From the NCBI RefSeq assembly GCF_019430945.1, contig NZ_JAHYCB010000001.1, positions 802,002 through 866,001 of the forward strand: 64,000 bases of DNA, read 5' to 3'. This DNA comes from Neorhizobium populisoli. GTDB taxonomy: Bacteria; Pseudomonadota; Alphaproteobacteria; Rhizobiales; Rhizobiaceae. This document shows, in pieces, positions 17,974 to 25,829 of this stretch. The notes under the pieces are model-generated. The model ran no database searches. It was not told the origin of the DNA and saw only the letters and a program-made list of their open reading frames with translations. Both the position numbers and the translations under genes were made by a program. How positions within the stretch are numbered: position 1 is the stretch's first letter; each line of letters starts with the position of its first letter.

Positions 17974-18252
17974 ATGATCAGATCCTTCAAGAACAAGGCG
18001 CTGGCAGCCTTGTTTGAGACCGGCAAGACTGGGAAAATCGATGCGAAGATGCATAAACGCATCCTCGTGAGGCTTGACCGTCTTGAGGCGGCGGAACGGC
18101 CGGAAGATATGAACCTTCCAGGATTTGATTTTCACGCACTCAACGGTTTCAACCCGACGCGTTATACGGTTCATGTCAACGGCCCGTGGTGCATTACATT
18201 CGAGTTCGACGGCAAAGATGCCGTACGCGTCGATCTTGAGCAGTATCATTGA
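17974..18252 (+). CDS. higB: HigB-type toxin (RelE/ParE superfamily)
   Basis: A 92-residue toxin of the HigB family (MIRSFKNKALAALFETG, then MNLPGFDFHALNGFNPTRYTVHVNGPWCITFEF). The last segment is the typical beta-sheet core with the W-x-I-x-F strand. HigB toxins cleave mRNA on the ribosome. The toxin gene precedes its antitoxin, as usual in higBA and opposite to most toxin-antitoxin pairs. The antitoxin begins 25 bases after the stop. Upstream repeats look like operator half-sites. Confidence 0.9.
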   Translation: MIRSFKNKALAALFETGKTGKIDAKMHKRILVRLDRLEAAERPEDMNLPGFDFHALNGFNPTRYTVHVNGPWCITFEFDGKDAVRVDLEQYH

Positions 18253-18277
18253 AGCGGCAATATACAGGGACACATCG

Positions 18278-18586
18278 ATGGCAGATCATGAAGTGAAAAG
18301 GCCGATTCAGCGTTGCCCCTCCCATCCTGGTGCGCTTCTGGAAGACATCATTCCGGCGACAGGCAAGACGAAGGTGGAAATCGCCGAATTGTTGGGCATT
18401 TCTCGCCAACAGCTCTACGACATCCTGCGCGAGCGCAAGCCGGTTTCTCCGAATGTCGCCGCCCGGCTTGGCAAGATGTTTGGCGATGGCGCCGCGATCT
18501 GGCTGCGCATGCAGGCAGCCTATGATGCATGGCACGCAGAGCGGGACGTGGATGTCAGCAATATACCAACGCTGAGCGCTGCCTAG
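18278..18586 (+). CDS. higA: HigA-type antitoxin, XRE family
   Basis: A 102-residue DNA-binding antitoxin. The helix-turn-helix covers residues ~31-55 (TKVEIAELLGISRQQLYDIL), and PSHPGALLEDIIP and the WLRMQAAYDAW helix are the family marks of HigA/VapI. The ATG at 18278 has AGGGA seven bases upstream. The frame is open further upstream but overlaps higB, so the longer form is unlikely. It should neutralise HigB and repress the operon. Confidence 0.9.
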   Translation: MADHEVKRPIQRCPSHPGALLEDIIPATGKTKVEIAELLGISRQQLYDILRERKPVSPNVAARLGKMFGDGAAIWLRMQAAYDAWHAERDVDVSNIPTLSAA

Positions 18587-18613
18587 CCATTCCCGCTGAA
18601 CTGAAAGTTTCCA

Positions 18614-19030
18614 ATGCCCTCCTCCCCACAAGCGGCCTCCTCCGCCATTCTCGAACGCGATGGACGTTTCCTGCTGATCCGGCGCATCAACCCGCCGATG
18701 GCCGATCTTTACGCCTTTCCAGGCGGGCGCGCCGAGCCGGGGGAAACGCCGGAGGAGACAGCGGTGCGGGAGTTTCTGGAGGAAACCGGGATTGCAGTGC
18801 GCAATCCCGTGCTGTTTGCCACTTATGACCTGAAGAGCGAACGCCAGGGCGGGCCGCATTTCATGCTTTCCGTCTTCAAGGTGGAGGCGGATGCGGATAT
18901 CGAGGCAGTCGCTGCGGATGATGCGGCCGATGCCGGCTGGTACACGGTCGAGGAAATCCGCCGCCTTCCCGTGCCACCCAGTGTGCGCGAATGTGCGGAA
19001 AGGCTGGCAGTCGAGATCGCCGCCCGCTAA
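18614..19030 (+). CDS. Nudix hydrolase
   Basis: A 138-residue protein. The Nudix box is complete: GGRAEPGE, then PEETAVREFLEETGI (about residues 36-58). Such enzymes hydrolyse nucleoside diphosphates linked to another group, e.g. ADP-ribose, NADH or damaged dNTPs. The early strand AILERDGRFLLIRR resembles ADP-ribose pyrophosphatase and MutT-like members. It follows higA by 27 bases and might be read through from the toxin-antitoxin operon. The substrate cannot be determined. Confidence 0.88.
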   Translation: MPSSPQAASSAILERDGRFLLIRRINPPMADLYAFPGGRAEPGETPEETAVREFLEETGIAVRNPVLFATYDLKSERQGGPHFMLSVFKVEADADIEAVAADDAADAGWYTVEEIRRLPVPPSVRECAERLAVEIAAR

Positions 19031-19063
19031 GAAAAGAGCAAAGCTCCGCGCCGGAACCCCTTG

Positions 19064-19495
19064 ATGAAGCTTATTGTGCGACTTCTGACTATCTGCCTTG
19101 TCTGCATCTCGCAGATCGGCCCGCTCTGGGCGCAGTCAAACCGGCAACAGCAGGCCGCTCCGCCTCCACCCCCGCCGCCGGCCGAGGAGAAGCCGGCGCC
19201 CTACGACACACAGATGACGCGGCTGGCGGAGGTTTTGGGGTCCATTCAATATCTGAGAACGCTTTGCGGGGTCTCGACGACCGAATGGCGGGCGGCTATG
19301 CAACAGCTTCTTGATTCCGATACCGGCAACGAGCCGAGGCGGCGGGAAAAACTGACGGCGGCCTTCAATCGCGGCTACCGCTCCTTTGCCGCCGTGCATA
19401 CGTCTTGCACGGATGCCGCAAGGACTGCAGAGGAGCGCTACCGTAACGAAGGCGCAACACTTGCCGCGGAAATCGCCGCCCGCTTTGGAAATTAG
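19064..19495 (+). CDS. TIGR02301-like exported protein
   Basis: A 143-residue protein with a signal peptide (cleavage near the AQS that follows GPLWA), a poly-Pro stretch at ~31-38 and a helical domain with two Cys (LRTLCG and HTSC), a possible disulfide in the periplasm. It resembles the alphaproteobacterial TIGR02301 family of unknown function. The ATG at 19064 is chosen over a TTG directly before it. It follows the Nudix gene by 33 bases on the same strand. Confidence 0.75.
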   Translation: MKLIVRLLTICLVCISQIGPLWAQSNRQQQAAPPPPPPPAEEKPAPYDTQMTRLAEVLGSIQYLRTLCGVSTTEWRAAMQQLLDSDTGNEPRRREKLTAAFNRGYRSFAAVHTSCTDAARTAEERYRNEGATLAAEIAARFGN

Positions 19496-19599
19496 CGGAT
19501 TATTTACCTCTTTTCGCAGGAAGCCGTGTCGTTTTGATAAAAGGCTGATAAAGTTTTTAACGAGCTAGTAAGAAAACGGGCACACCGAGGACTAGAGTA

Positions 19600-19860
19600 A
19601 TGATGCAGACAGGCCGCAACGACATCGACGACATGATCGCCCATGAGAAGATGCAGGCTGCCTTGGAATATCAGAGCGAGGCATGGGCCGACGGCCGTGC
19701 AGACGGCATCGAAACCGAGATCATTGCCGACGCCGCTCTGGTGCTTGCCATGCGGGAAACGATTCGCCTGCATGGGGAAACCGGTGCCGAGGCCATGCTC
19801 GAATCACTGAGAAGCCGCATGCTTGCCGGTGAATTTTCGCCAGAGCGCTCGATTCAATAA
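19600..19860 (+). CDS. conserved-looking small protein, 86 aa
   Basis: An 86-residue acidic helical protein (MMQTGRNDIDDMIAHEKMQAALEYQSEAW...), with no Cys, signal or membrane segment. The two adjacent ATGs at 19600 and 19603 are both possible starts. It ends 16 bases before the next gene and probably shares its transcript. I do not recognise the family. Codon use and composition fit the neighbours, so it is likely a real gene of unknown function. Confidence 0.6.
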   Translation: MMQTGRNDIDDMIAHEKMQAALEYQSEAWADGRADGIETEIIADAALVLAMRETIRLHGETGAEAMLESLRSRMLAGEFSPERSIQ

Positions 19861-19876
19861 ACAAACAGAGGTTTCC

Positions 19877-20668
19877 ATGCGAAGCGCAGCGGGAACGACG
19901 ACAGTAAAGACATTCGCCCGCCTTGCCGGGACTGCCATGCTGGCGGCAACGACCGTTCTTTCGTCCGGTGGTTATGCGCTGGCATTGTCGCAGCTGCAGC
20001 CTGCTGCGGAAGCGCCAAGGCAGACGAAGCCGGCTCAGGAAAAGCCGATCCTCGAAGCTTTCGAAGGAACAACGCTGCCGAAGCCAGGCCCGGCCATCGA
20101 TCGCTCAGCCCAAGCCGATCCGCAGCCTGCTCCTGCCAAACCGGCCGATCCGAAGCCCGCGGTGCCCGGCGATACGGCGAAGCCTGCGACGGAAAATGGC
20201 GCGCCGCTCGAAATCATCCGCGACCTCAGCAAGCTGCCGGCGCCCGTCAAGCATATGCGCGAGCAGATCGTCGAAGCTGCGGCTTCGGGCGATATCGAAC
20301 GTCTGCGTCCGCTGTTTGGCACTGGTGCGTCTGCCGCCAACGTGATGAACAACGAGTTCGAGGACCCGATCGACGCGCTCAAGAATTTCTCGGGCGACGC
20401 AGGGGGGCAGGAAATCCTGGCGATCATGCTCGACATCCTGTCCACCGGCGCTGCGCATTTCGATACCGGCACGCCGGACGAGGCCTATGTCTGGCCCTAT
20501 TTCAGCGGCAAGGCGCTCAACACGCTCACCCCGCCGGAACGCGTCGACCTACTCCGCATCGTCACCGCCGGTGACCTCGCCGGCATGGAAGAGAACGGCA
20601 ATTACAATTTCTTCCGCCTCGGCATCAGCCCGGATGGGAAGTGGAAGTTCTTTTCCGGCGGGGATTGA
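19877..20668 (+). CDS. exported protein of unknown function, Pro/Ala-rich N-terminal region
   Basis: A 263-residue protein with a long signal region (hydrophobic core about 13-36), a Pro/Ala/Lys-rich linker (~40-110) and a C-terminal globular domain (~118-263) starting LEIIRDLSKLPAPVKHMREQ. That domain has an NEFEDPIDAL segment and a Trp-rich WPYFSGKALNTL motif. A periplasmic or lipid-anchored role is likely, but no lipobox Cys is visible. AGAGG six bases before the ATG at 19877 fixes the start, although the frame is open upstream. Confidence 0.65.
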   Translation: MRSAAGTTTVKTFARLAGTAMLAATTVLSSGGYALALSQLQPAAEAPRQTKPAQEKPILEAFEGTTLPKPGPAIDRSAQADPQPAPAKPADPKPAVPGDTAKPATENGAPLEIIRDLSKLPAPVKHMREQIVEAAASGDIERLRPLFGTGASAANVMNNEFEDPIDALKNFSGDAGGQEILAIMLDILSTGAAHFDTGTPDEAYVWPYFSGKALNTLTPPERVDLLRIVTAGDLAGMEENGNYNFFRLGISPDGKWKFFSGGD

Positions 20669-20677
20669 GGGTCGAAG

Positions 20678-20699
20678 CCCGGTACCGCGCTGTACCGGG
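20678..20699 (+). terminator. hairpin after the exported-protein gene, probable terminator
   Basis: An 8-bp perfect stem (CCCGGTAC at 20678-20685 with GTACCGGG at 20692-20699) starts 10 bases after the stop. Only a weak T tract (AGTATTTCC) follows, so termination may be partial. Confidence 0.45.
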
Positions 20700-20999
20700 A
20701 GTATTTCCTCACTTGCGATTAAGACGCTTATCTCCGTCCCGCAAGGTGAGGGATAGAACGCCGCCGCACCGCCTACGCTCTCTGGAAATCAAGGCCGCAG
20801 TTTGAAAGCTACGATTGCTGCACACTGCCTGTTCCCTGCGGCAGAGTTTGCAAGATCGAGCTGTCAGCCAAGAGCCAGGCACTGGATTTCGCTGGTGAGA
20901 GATTCGCCTCAAGCCGCGCCCACATCGTCTCCCTCACATCTTGCCCCGCCCCTCCCGAAGTCTTAACTCTCAGCCTCAGACCAACCGGATTCGTGCGCC
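20700..20999. other. intergenic region without a supported gene
   Basis: The stretch between the exported-protein gene and the YgfZ-like gene is 331 bases long. Apart from the hairpin at its left end I see no convincing gene, tRNA or repeat. A minus-strand frame of 67 codons (20709-20912) is Arg- and Cys-rich and lacks a good ribosome binding site, so I do not call it. The right part should hold the promoter of the following operon. Confidence 0.5.
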
Positions 21000-21842
21000 A
21001 TGCCCGCCGCCTATCTTTCCACCAAAAGCCTGATCCGCCTGTCCGGCAAGGATGCGCAGGATTTCCTGCAGGGGCTGATCACCACCGATATCGATTCGCT
21101 GCCGGAAAACGAGGCGCGACCGGGCGCATTGCTGACGCCGCAGGGGAAAATCCTGTTCGATTTCCTGATCTGGCGTGATGGCGACGGCTTCCTGATCGAG
21201 ACGGAGACCGCCCATCGCGAAGCGCTGATGCGCAGGCTGACGATGTACAAGCTGCGTGCGGCGGTTGAGATCGCCGCGGTCGCGGGAGGCGGCATCACCG
21301 TGTTCTGGGGCGATGAAGCCGGCAAGGCCACAGTGAAAGATGCGGCATTCGACAAGGCGGGCATCACACTGACCCGGGCATCCGGGAAGCTCGCCGACGG
21401 TTCGGAAGAGGCCTATCATGACCTGCGCATCGCGGCCGGCATTTCCGCTTCCGGTCATGATTATGGGCTGCAGGACGCCTTCCCGCACGACGTGCTGCTC
21501 GACAAGACCGGCGGGCTTTCCTTCCGCAAGGGCTGTTATGTCGGCCAGGAAGTCGTATCCCGCATGCAACATCGCGGTACGGCGCGTCGACGCCTGGCGA
21601 TCGTTTCGGGCGCAAACGCCCTGCCCGCCTCCGGCACGGAAATCGTAGCAGGCGGCAAGCCGGTCGGTACGCTGGGTTCGGTCGCCGGAAACAAGGGGCT
21701 TGCGATCGTGCGGACAGATCGGGTCGGCGATGCGCTCACCCGCGATCTGCCGCTGACGGCCGGCGATGTTGTCTTGACATTGATCCTGCCCGAATGGACC
21801 GGGCTGTCATTCCCCACCGAGGTCCAAGAGGCAGAGACGTGA
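21000..21842 (+). CDS. ygfZ: folate-binding YgfZ/GcvT-domain protein, Fe-S cluster maintenance
   Basis: A 280-residue protein of the GcvT fold. The diagnostic YgfZ/IBA57 segment KGCYVGQEVVSRMQHRG lies near residue 177, with the conserved Cys in it. The N-terminal FLQGLITTDI loop is also typical. These proteins bind folate and help repair or complete Fe-S clusters, including that of the MiaB methylthiotransferase. The stop overlaps the GTG start of the next gene, so this is the first of three coupled genes (YgfZ, HD protein, phosphatase). Confidence 0.9.
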   Translation: MPAAYLSTKSLIRLSGKDAQDFLQGLITTDIDSLPENEARPGALLTPQGKILFDFLIWRDGDGFLIETETAHREALMRRLTMYKLRAAVEIAAVAGGGITVFWGDEAGKATVKDAAFDKAGITLTRASGKLADGSEEAYHDLRIAAGISASGHDYGLQDAFPHDVLLDKTGGLSFRKGCYVGQEVVSRMQHRGTARRRLAIVSGANALPASGTEIVAGGKPVGTLGSVAGNKGLAIVRTDRVGDALTRDLPLTAGDVVLTLILPEWTGLSFPTEVQEAET

Positions 21843-22510
21843 CCTCCGATCCGGTTTCACCGAAGAAGGCTTCCGCACAGGCGCCACGCGCCTGGCAGCG
21901 CATGCTGTCCGGCCGGCGGCTCGATCTGCTCGATCCCTCGCCGCTCGATGTGGAGATTTCCGATATTGCCCACGGACTTGCCCGTGTTGCCCGCTGGAAT
22001 GGCCAGACCCAGGGTGACCATGCCTTTTCGGTCGCGCAGCACTGCCTTGTGGTGGAGGAAGTTTTTCGCCGCAGCAACATGGCCTGCACGCCGCTCGCGC
22101 TGCAGATGACGCTGCTGCACGACGCGCCGGAATATGTCATCGGCGATATGATCTCGCCGTTCAAATCCGTGGTCGGCGGCGGATACAAATCGGTGGAGCT
22201 GCGGCTCGAAGCGGCGATCCACCTGCGCTTCGGCCTGCCGCCGCATCCGACACGTGACCTCAAGGCGCTGATCAAGAAGGCCGATACGGTGGCAGCCTAT
22301 TTCGAGGCGACAGAACTTGCCGGCTTTTCCGTCACCGAGGCACGCAAATTCTTCGGCCAGCCACGCGGCATCAGTGCCGAGATGCTGCCGTTGAAGCCCA
22401 TGCCGGCGCTGGAAGCGCAGCAGCGTTTTCTGGAGCGCTTCGAGGCGATCGAGGCTGAACGCGGGCCGCATGCGGAGGCCAAAGCGCCGAAAGCGAAGAA
22501 GGCGCCATGA
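21839..22510 (+). CDS. HD-domain phosphohydrolase (YfbR-like)
   Basis: A 223-residue HD protein. Metal-binding residues are visible as the early His in AFSVAQHCLVV, then LLHDAPEYVIGD, and a later Asp in KKADTV. YfbR-type enzymes are 5'-deoxynucleotidases. The start is a GTG at 21839 within the TGA of the previous gene (GTGA), with AGAGG upstream, and it gives a protein beginning just before the family region. The Lys/Ala-rich tail ends in an ATGA overlap with the next gene. Substrate unknown. Confidence 0.85.
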   Translation: MTSDPVSPKKASAQAPRAWQRMLSGRRLDLLDPSPLDVEISDIAHGLARVARWNGQTQGDHAFSVAQHCLVVEEVFRRSNMACTPLALQMTLLHDAPEYVIGDMISPFKSVVGGGYKSVELRLEAAIHLRFGLPPHPTRDLKALIKKADTVAAYFEATELAGFSVTEARKFFGQPRGISAEMLPLKPMPALEAQQRFLERFEAIEAERGPHAEAKAPKAKKAP

Positions 22511-23031
22511 CGTCCATCGTTGTCTGCCCACTGCCCAGCATTGCCGAAATGGCGGTGCGGCATGGCGCCCGCGAAATGGTGAGCCTGATCGCGGAAAAGC
22601 AGGATTTTCACCGTCCGGGCGTGATTGCCGCGCACCGGCACCTGAAGCTTGCGATGAACGATATCGGTTTTGCCGGCACGGGCGATCTCGTAGCGCCAAG
22701 CGAAGAGCATGTGGAACGGCTGATCGGCTTCGTGCGCGAATGGGATCAATCGGCGCCGATCATCATCCATTGCTGGATGGGCGTGTCGCGTTCGCCGGCG
22801 GCGGCGGTCATCGCGGCGCTTTCGCTTCATCCGGAGGAAGACGATTTTGAACTCGCCGCACGACTGCGGAAAGTCGCGCCGCATGCGACGCCGAACACGA
22901 GGCTGATTGAGATCGGCGACACGATGCTCGGCCGCAGCGGACGTCTCGTCGCTGCCATAAAGAGCATCGGCCGCGGGGCGGAAACGGATGGGCGCGCATC
23001 CTTCACCCTGCCGCTAAAAATCTCGTCCTGA
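22507..23031 (+). CDS. protein tyrosine/dual-specificity phosphatase-like protein
   Basis: A 174-residue protein with the phosphatase loop HCWMGVSRSPAAA, i.e. catalytic Cys89 and Arg95 in C-x5-R. The early Asp in LAMNDIGF (residue 52) may be the general acid. It overlaps the HD gene by 4 bases. Alphaproteobacterial proteins of this type are annotated as tyrosine phosphatases, but their substrates are mostly unknown. The pairing with an HD phosphohydrolase may mean a nucleotide or phospholipid substrate rather than a protein. Confidence 0.85.
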   Translation: MTSIVVCPLPSIAEMAVRHGAREMVSLIAEKQDFHRPGVIAAHRHLKLAMNDIGFAGTGDLVAPSEEHVERLIGFVREWDQSAPIIIHCWMGVSRSPAAAVIAALSLHPEEDDFELAARLRKVAPHATPNTRLIEIGDTMLGRSGRLVAAIKSIGRGAETDGRASFTLPLKISS

Positions 23032-23146
23032 ACCAAAAAGTTGAATTTTCCTAATTATTTAGACTGACTCGAAAAGCCGATTTTTCTCCTTGACCTCGCG
23101 GCCTTCTGCGCCAATTACGGCGCTTCGAAGGAAAGGAGAAAGCCGG

Positions 23147-24043
23147 ATGGACCAGGCATCGGAATTCGTTGTCGCCACACGAGCCGCACTTGCGCAGCTC
23201 AGCGCACTTGCCGTGCAATATTCCTTCTCCGTCATCGGCGCACTGATCCTGCTGGTGCTCGGATGGCTGGCTGCGGGCCTGCTCAGTCGCTGGGCGCATC
23301 GCGGCCTCTCCAGCATTCATGGCATCGATGCGACGCTGTCGCAGTTCTTCTCGAACATCATCCGCTACGCGGTGCTGATCCTCGTCATCGTTATGGTGCT
23401 CGGGCAGTTCGGCGTGCAGACCGCTTCGGTGCTTGCGGCTCTCGGCGCGATCGGCCTGGCCGTCGGCCTCGCACTTCAGGGCACGCTGCAGAATATCGCA
23501 GCCGGCATCATGCTGCTCGTGCTGCGCCCCTTCCGGGTGGGTGAAAGCATCGAAACGGGCTCGGTCACCGGCACGGTCGTGGATGTCGGCCTGTTCGCCA
23601 CCGAATTGAAGACTGCCGACGGCGTTTATCGGCTGGCGCCGAATTCGACATTGTGGAACGTGCCGGTCACCAATTTCAGCCGGCGGCAGACCCGCCGCAA
23701 CGAGATTTCCGTCAGCATTCCGGCCGAGGACGACGTCGGGGCCGCCCAGCAGAATCTGCTGTCGATCGCTGCAAGCGACAAGCGCGTACTGAAGGACCCG
23801 ACACCGATCGCCTATATGGCAGAGTTCGACGCGGGCAGCACAAAAGTGACGCTTCGTTACTGGACGCGAAGCAGCGATTGGTGGAATGCCAGCCGTGACC
23901 TCATGAAGGCCATCAAGGAGGCCTTCGACAAGGTGCCCGAACAGCAGATTCCAGACCCTCAGGTAATTGACCGCGATATTCCCGGCGAGAGCGGACCTCC
24001 TGCGCCTCAAGGCGCGGACGATCCGGCAATGCCGCGGACCTGA
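23147..24043 (+). CDS. mechanosensitive ion channel, small MscS type
   Basis: A 298-residue channel. Three membrane helices occupy residues ~20-120; the pore helix with the conserved Gly/Ala pattern (ALGAIGLAVGLALQGTLQNIAAG) is followed by the LRPFRVGE and SVTGTVVDVGLFAT beta domain. It opens under membrane tension to release solutes on osmotic downshock. GGAGA six bases before the ATG at 23147 sets the start. The acidic Pro-rich tail is variable in this family. Confidence 0.93.
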   Translation: MDQASEFVVATRAALAQLSALAVQYSFSVIGALILLVLGWLAAGLLSRWAHRGLSSIHGIDATLSQFFSNIIRYAVLILVIVMVLGQFGVQTASVLAALGAIGLAVGLALQGTLQNIAAGIMLLVLRPFRVGESIETGSVTGTVVDVGLFATELKTADGVYRLAPNSTLWNVPVTNFSRRQTRRNEISVSIPAEDDVGAAQQNLLSIAASDKRVLKDPTPIAYMAEFDAGSTKVTLRYWTRSSDWWNASRDLMKAIKEAFDKVPEQQIPDPQVIDRDIPGESGPPAPQGADDPAMPRT

Positions 24044-24053
24044 AGGAAAGGAT

Positions 24054-24094
24054 GCGCCGGATCCGGCCTTTTACGAGGGGGCTGGATCCGGCGC
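24054..24094. other. inverted repeat after the MscS gene
   Basis: An 11-bp perfect inverted repeat (GCGCCGGATCC at 24054-24064 with GGATCCGGCGC at 24084-24094) flanks a 19-base loop. No T run follows, so it could be a weak terminator or a transcript-stabilising hairpin. Confidence 0.5.
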
Positions 24095-24156
24095 GCAAAT
24101 ACGTCTCCAATAGTGTATAGCCCCGACCTCGACGCTCATCCGGCACGGAGGACTTC

Positions 24157-24606
24157 ATGACGTCCTGGCGACCTTCCAAAACCATCCGCGTCATTGCGAT
24201 CGGGCTTGCCTGGAAGGAAGGGCGGCTGCTCGCGAGCGAAGTGACCAGCCATGCCGGCAGCGTGATCGGCGTAAGGCCGATTGGCGGCGCAATCGAATTC
24301 GGAGAAACCCGTGAGCGGGCGCTGGTGCGAGAGTTCATGGAAGAACTCGGCGCTGAGGTGACTGTCACGGGCCCTTGGCACGCGATCGAAAACATCTTCG
24401 ACTATGAAGGCTCGCAAGGTCACGAGATCGTCTTTGCTGCCGATATCGCATTTGCGGACACGAGCTTTTACGAGCGCGAGGACATCGTCTACCGGATCGA
24501 AAACGGCGCCAATATCCGGGCTGTCTGGGTCGATCCCGGAGAGCTCAAGCGGCGTGGCATCGCGCTCTATCCGACCGGCCTTGCGCGCGTCATCGGCTGG
24601 AAATGA
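24157..24606 (+). CDS. Nudix hydrolase
   Basis: A 149-residue protein. The Nudix box is complete (GGAIEFGE, then RERALVREFMEELGA, about residues 44-66). The chain ends in a Trp-rich short tail. It converges on the RES toxin gene with no gap: its stop is at 24604-24606 and the toxin stop at 24607-24609. The substrate is unknown. A nearby NAD-degrading toxin makes an ADP-ribose-type substrate worth considering, but that is speculation. Confidence 0.88.
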   Translation: MTSWRPSKTIRVIAIGLAWKEGRLLASEVTSHAGSVIGVRPIGGAIEFGETRERALVREFMEELGAEVTVTGPWHAIENIFDYEGSQGHEIVFAADIAFADTSFYEREDIVYRIENGANIRAVWVDPGELKRRGIALYPTGLARVIGWK

Positions 24607-25299
24607 TTAGACAGCACTGACACTGTAATCCGCCGATCCCTTCCAGACGATATCCCAGGAGGCGCCGGGCCGGACATTGCGGATCGCCGCCGGCTCGAAG
24701 ACCACGAGGCAGCGGCCGCCCGGCTGGCGCACGGACGGATAGATCAACCCGTCATGGCCTTCCCGGCGCAGCTTTTCCGCCAAAGCCTGCCCGGCTGGAT
24801 ATCCTCTCGCCGGATCGGGATCGAGCGCCGGATGGCCCTCCTCCCCGGTGATATCCGGATAGTCGCCGATGAAGTCGGCAACCAGTTCCACATAACGTGC
24901 GGTCTCGTCGAATACGCCGATGAAGCGCAGTTCACGCGTTTTGTGATAGGCGACCTCAGCAACCGAGGTCATGGTCTCCCAGCTGCAATACCAGGCGCCA
25001 CGACTTTCGTCGTTGAAGCGGTTGCCGCCGGCGCGTGTATAGGTGAAGGCGGCATTGATATGGCTGTTGCCATAGACCTGCAGGTCGTGCTTGCGGCGTT
25101 TCCAGGCAAGTTCGCGGCGGTCGACATGCAGGTTCAGGCCCCGCTCGGCGGTCAGGCGGGCGCTGGTCATACCCTCGATCTCGGCAAGGATGTCCATCTC
25201 CATATCGCTATCCACCAGGCCGCGCAGGCTGGGCGGCTTGTGATAGGTCGCCGGGATGAGCCGCACGAGACCGCGGTCACTGATCGCGGTGACGATCAC
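24607..25299 (-). CDS. RES-domain toxin
   Basis: A 230-residue protein of the RES family, which degrades NAD+ and stops growth. It begins at a GTG (25299) that overlaps the antitoxin stop (GTGA), so the pair is coupled. RES marks are visible: LVRLIPATYHK near the N-terminus, RFNDESRGAWYCSWETMTSVAEVAYHK in the middle (Arg and Tyr of the NAD pocket), and the CLVVFEP strand near the end. It is longer than many RES toxins owing to an inserted central region (~60-100). Confidence 0.88.
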   Translation of the reverse strand: MIVTAISDRGLVRLIPATYHKPPSLRGLVDSDMEMDILAEIEGMTSARLTAERGLNLHVDRRELAWKRRKHDLQVYGNSHINAAFTYTRAGGNRFNDESRGAWYCSWETMTSVAEVAYHKTRELRFIGVFDETARYVELVADFIGDYPDITGEEGHPALDPDPARGYPAGQALAEKLRREGHDGLIYPSVRQPGGRCLVVFEPAAIRNVRPGASWDIVWKGSADYSVSAV

Positions 25300-25685
25300 G
25301 CCCCGCCCCTCAGCGCATCGAGATAATTGCGGACCCTCAAGAACTGCGGCAGCCCCTCCTCGATCAGCGTATCGACCGGCCGGGCGCCGTTGAACAACGG
25401 TCCCTGGTTCGGCAGCGTCATCCACCGGGAGGCAATCGGTTCGCTGAAATAGAGTTTCAGCGCCTTGTAGATGCCGATAATCGCGCTCAGCCGCAGCAAC
25501 TGATCCTTGCCCAGGGCGGCCGAATATCCCGGTTTTTTCGCACGCTTCCACGTGCTTTCCGACATATCCGCCAGTGCTGCGGCCTCATCGAGCGGGATGC
25601 CCCATTTGCTCATCACATTGCCGAACGCTTTCAGCGCGACAGAGGCAATATCGGCGGCGTCATGTTTTCGCGGTGCGGTTTCCAC
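25296..25685 (-). CDS. Xre/MbcA/ParS-type antitoxin of the RES pair
   Basis: A 129-residue antitoxin. The N-terminal half carries an Xre-like helix-turn-helix (IPLDEAAALADMSESTWKRAKK) and the C-terminal half the MbcA/ParS/Xre toxin-binding domain (LLRLSAIIGIYKALKLYF, then NGARPVDTLIEEGLPQFLRVRNYLDALRG). It binds and blocks the RES toxin that follows and should repress the operon. It is the first gene of the pair. Confidence 0.9.
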   Translation of the reverse strand: METAPRKHDAADIASVALKAFGNVMSKWGIPLDEAAALADMSESTWKRAKKPGYSAALGKDQLLRLSAIIGIYKALKLYFSEPIASRWMTLPNQGPLFNGARPVDTLIEEGLPQFLRVRNYLDALRGGA

Positions 25686-25715
25686 GGCAGATATCCTGTT
25701 TCATCTCGACACAAT

Positions 25716-25753
25716 TTAGACCAAAAGAACCCGTTTTCAAGTCCATTTGACCA
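25716..25753 (-). promoter_or_regulatory. direct repeats upstream of the RES-Xre pair, possible operator
   Basis: TTAGACCA at 25716-25723 and TTTGACCA at 25746-25753 (plus-strand reading) are 7/8 identical direct repeats 30 bases apart, close to three helical turns. They lie just upstream of the antitoxin start, between it and the terminator shared with the chemoreceptor. Binding by the antitoxin is an inference. Confidence 0.4.
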
Positions 25754-25771
25754 CAAGATATGCGGCCGCAC

Positions 25772-25805
25772 AAAAAAACCTCCCGCATTGCTGCGGGAGG
25801 TTTTG
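25772..25805. terminator. bidirectional terminator
   Basis: An 11-bp stem (25777-25787 with 25792-25802) is flanked by A7 on the left and TTTT on the right, so it can work in both directions. It ends the chemoreceptor transcript, whose stop is at 25830. Confidence 0.85.
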
Positions 25806-25829
25806 TTCATTCCATCAATATTCGAGAAC

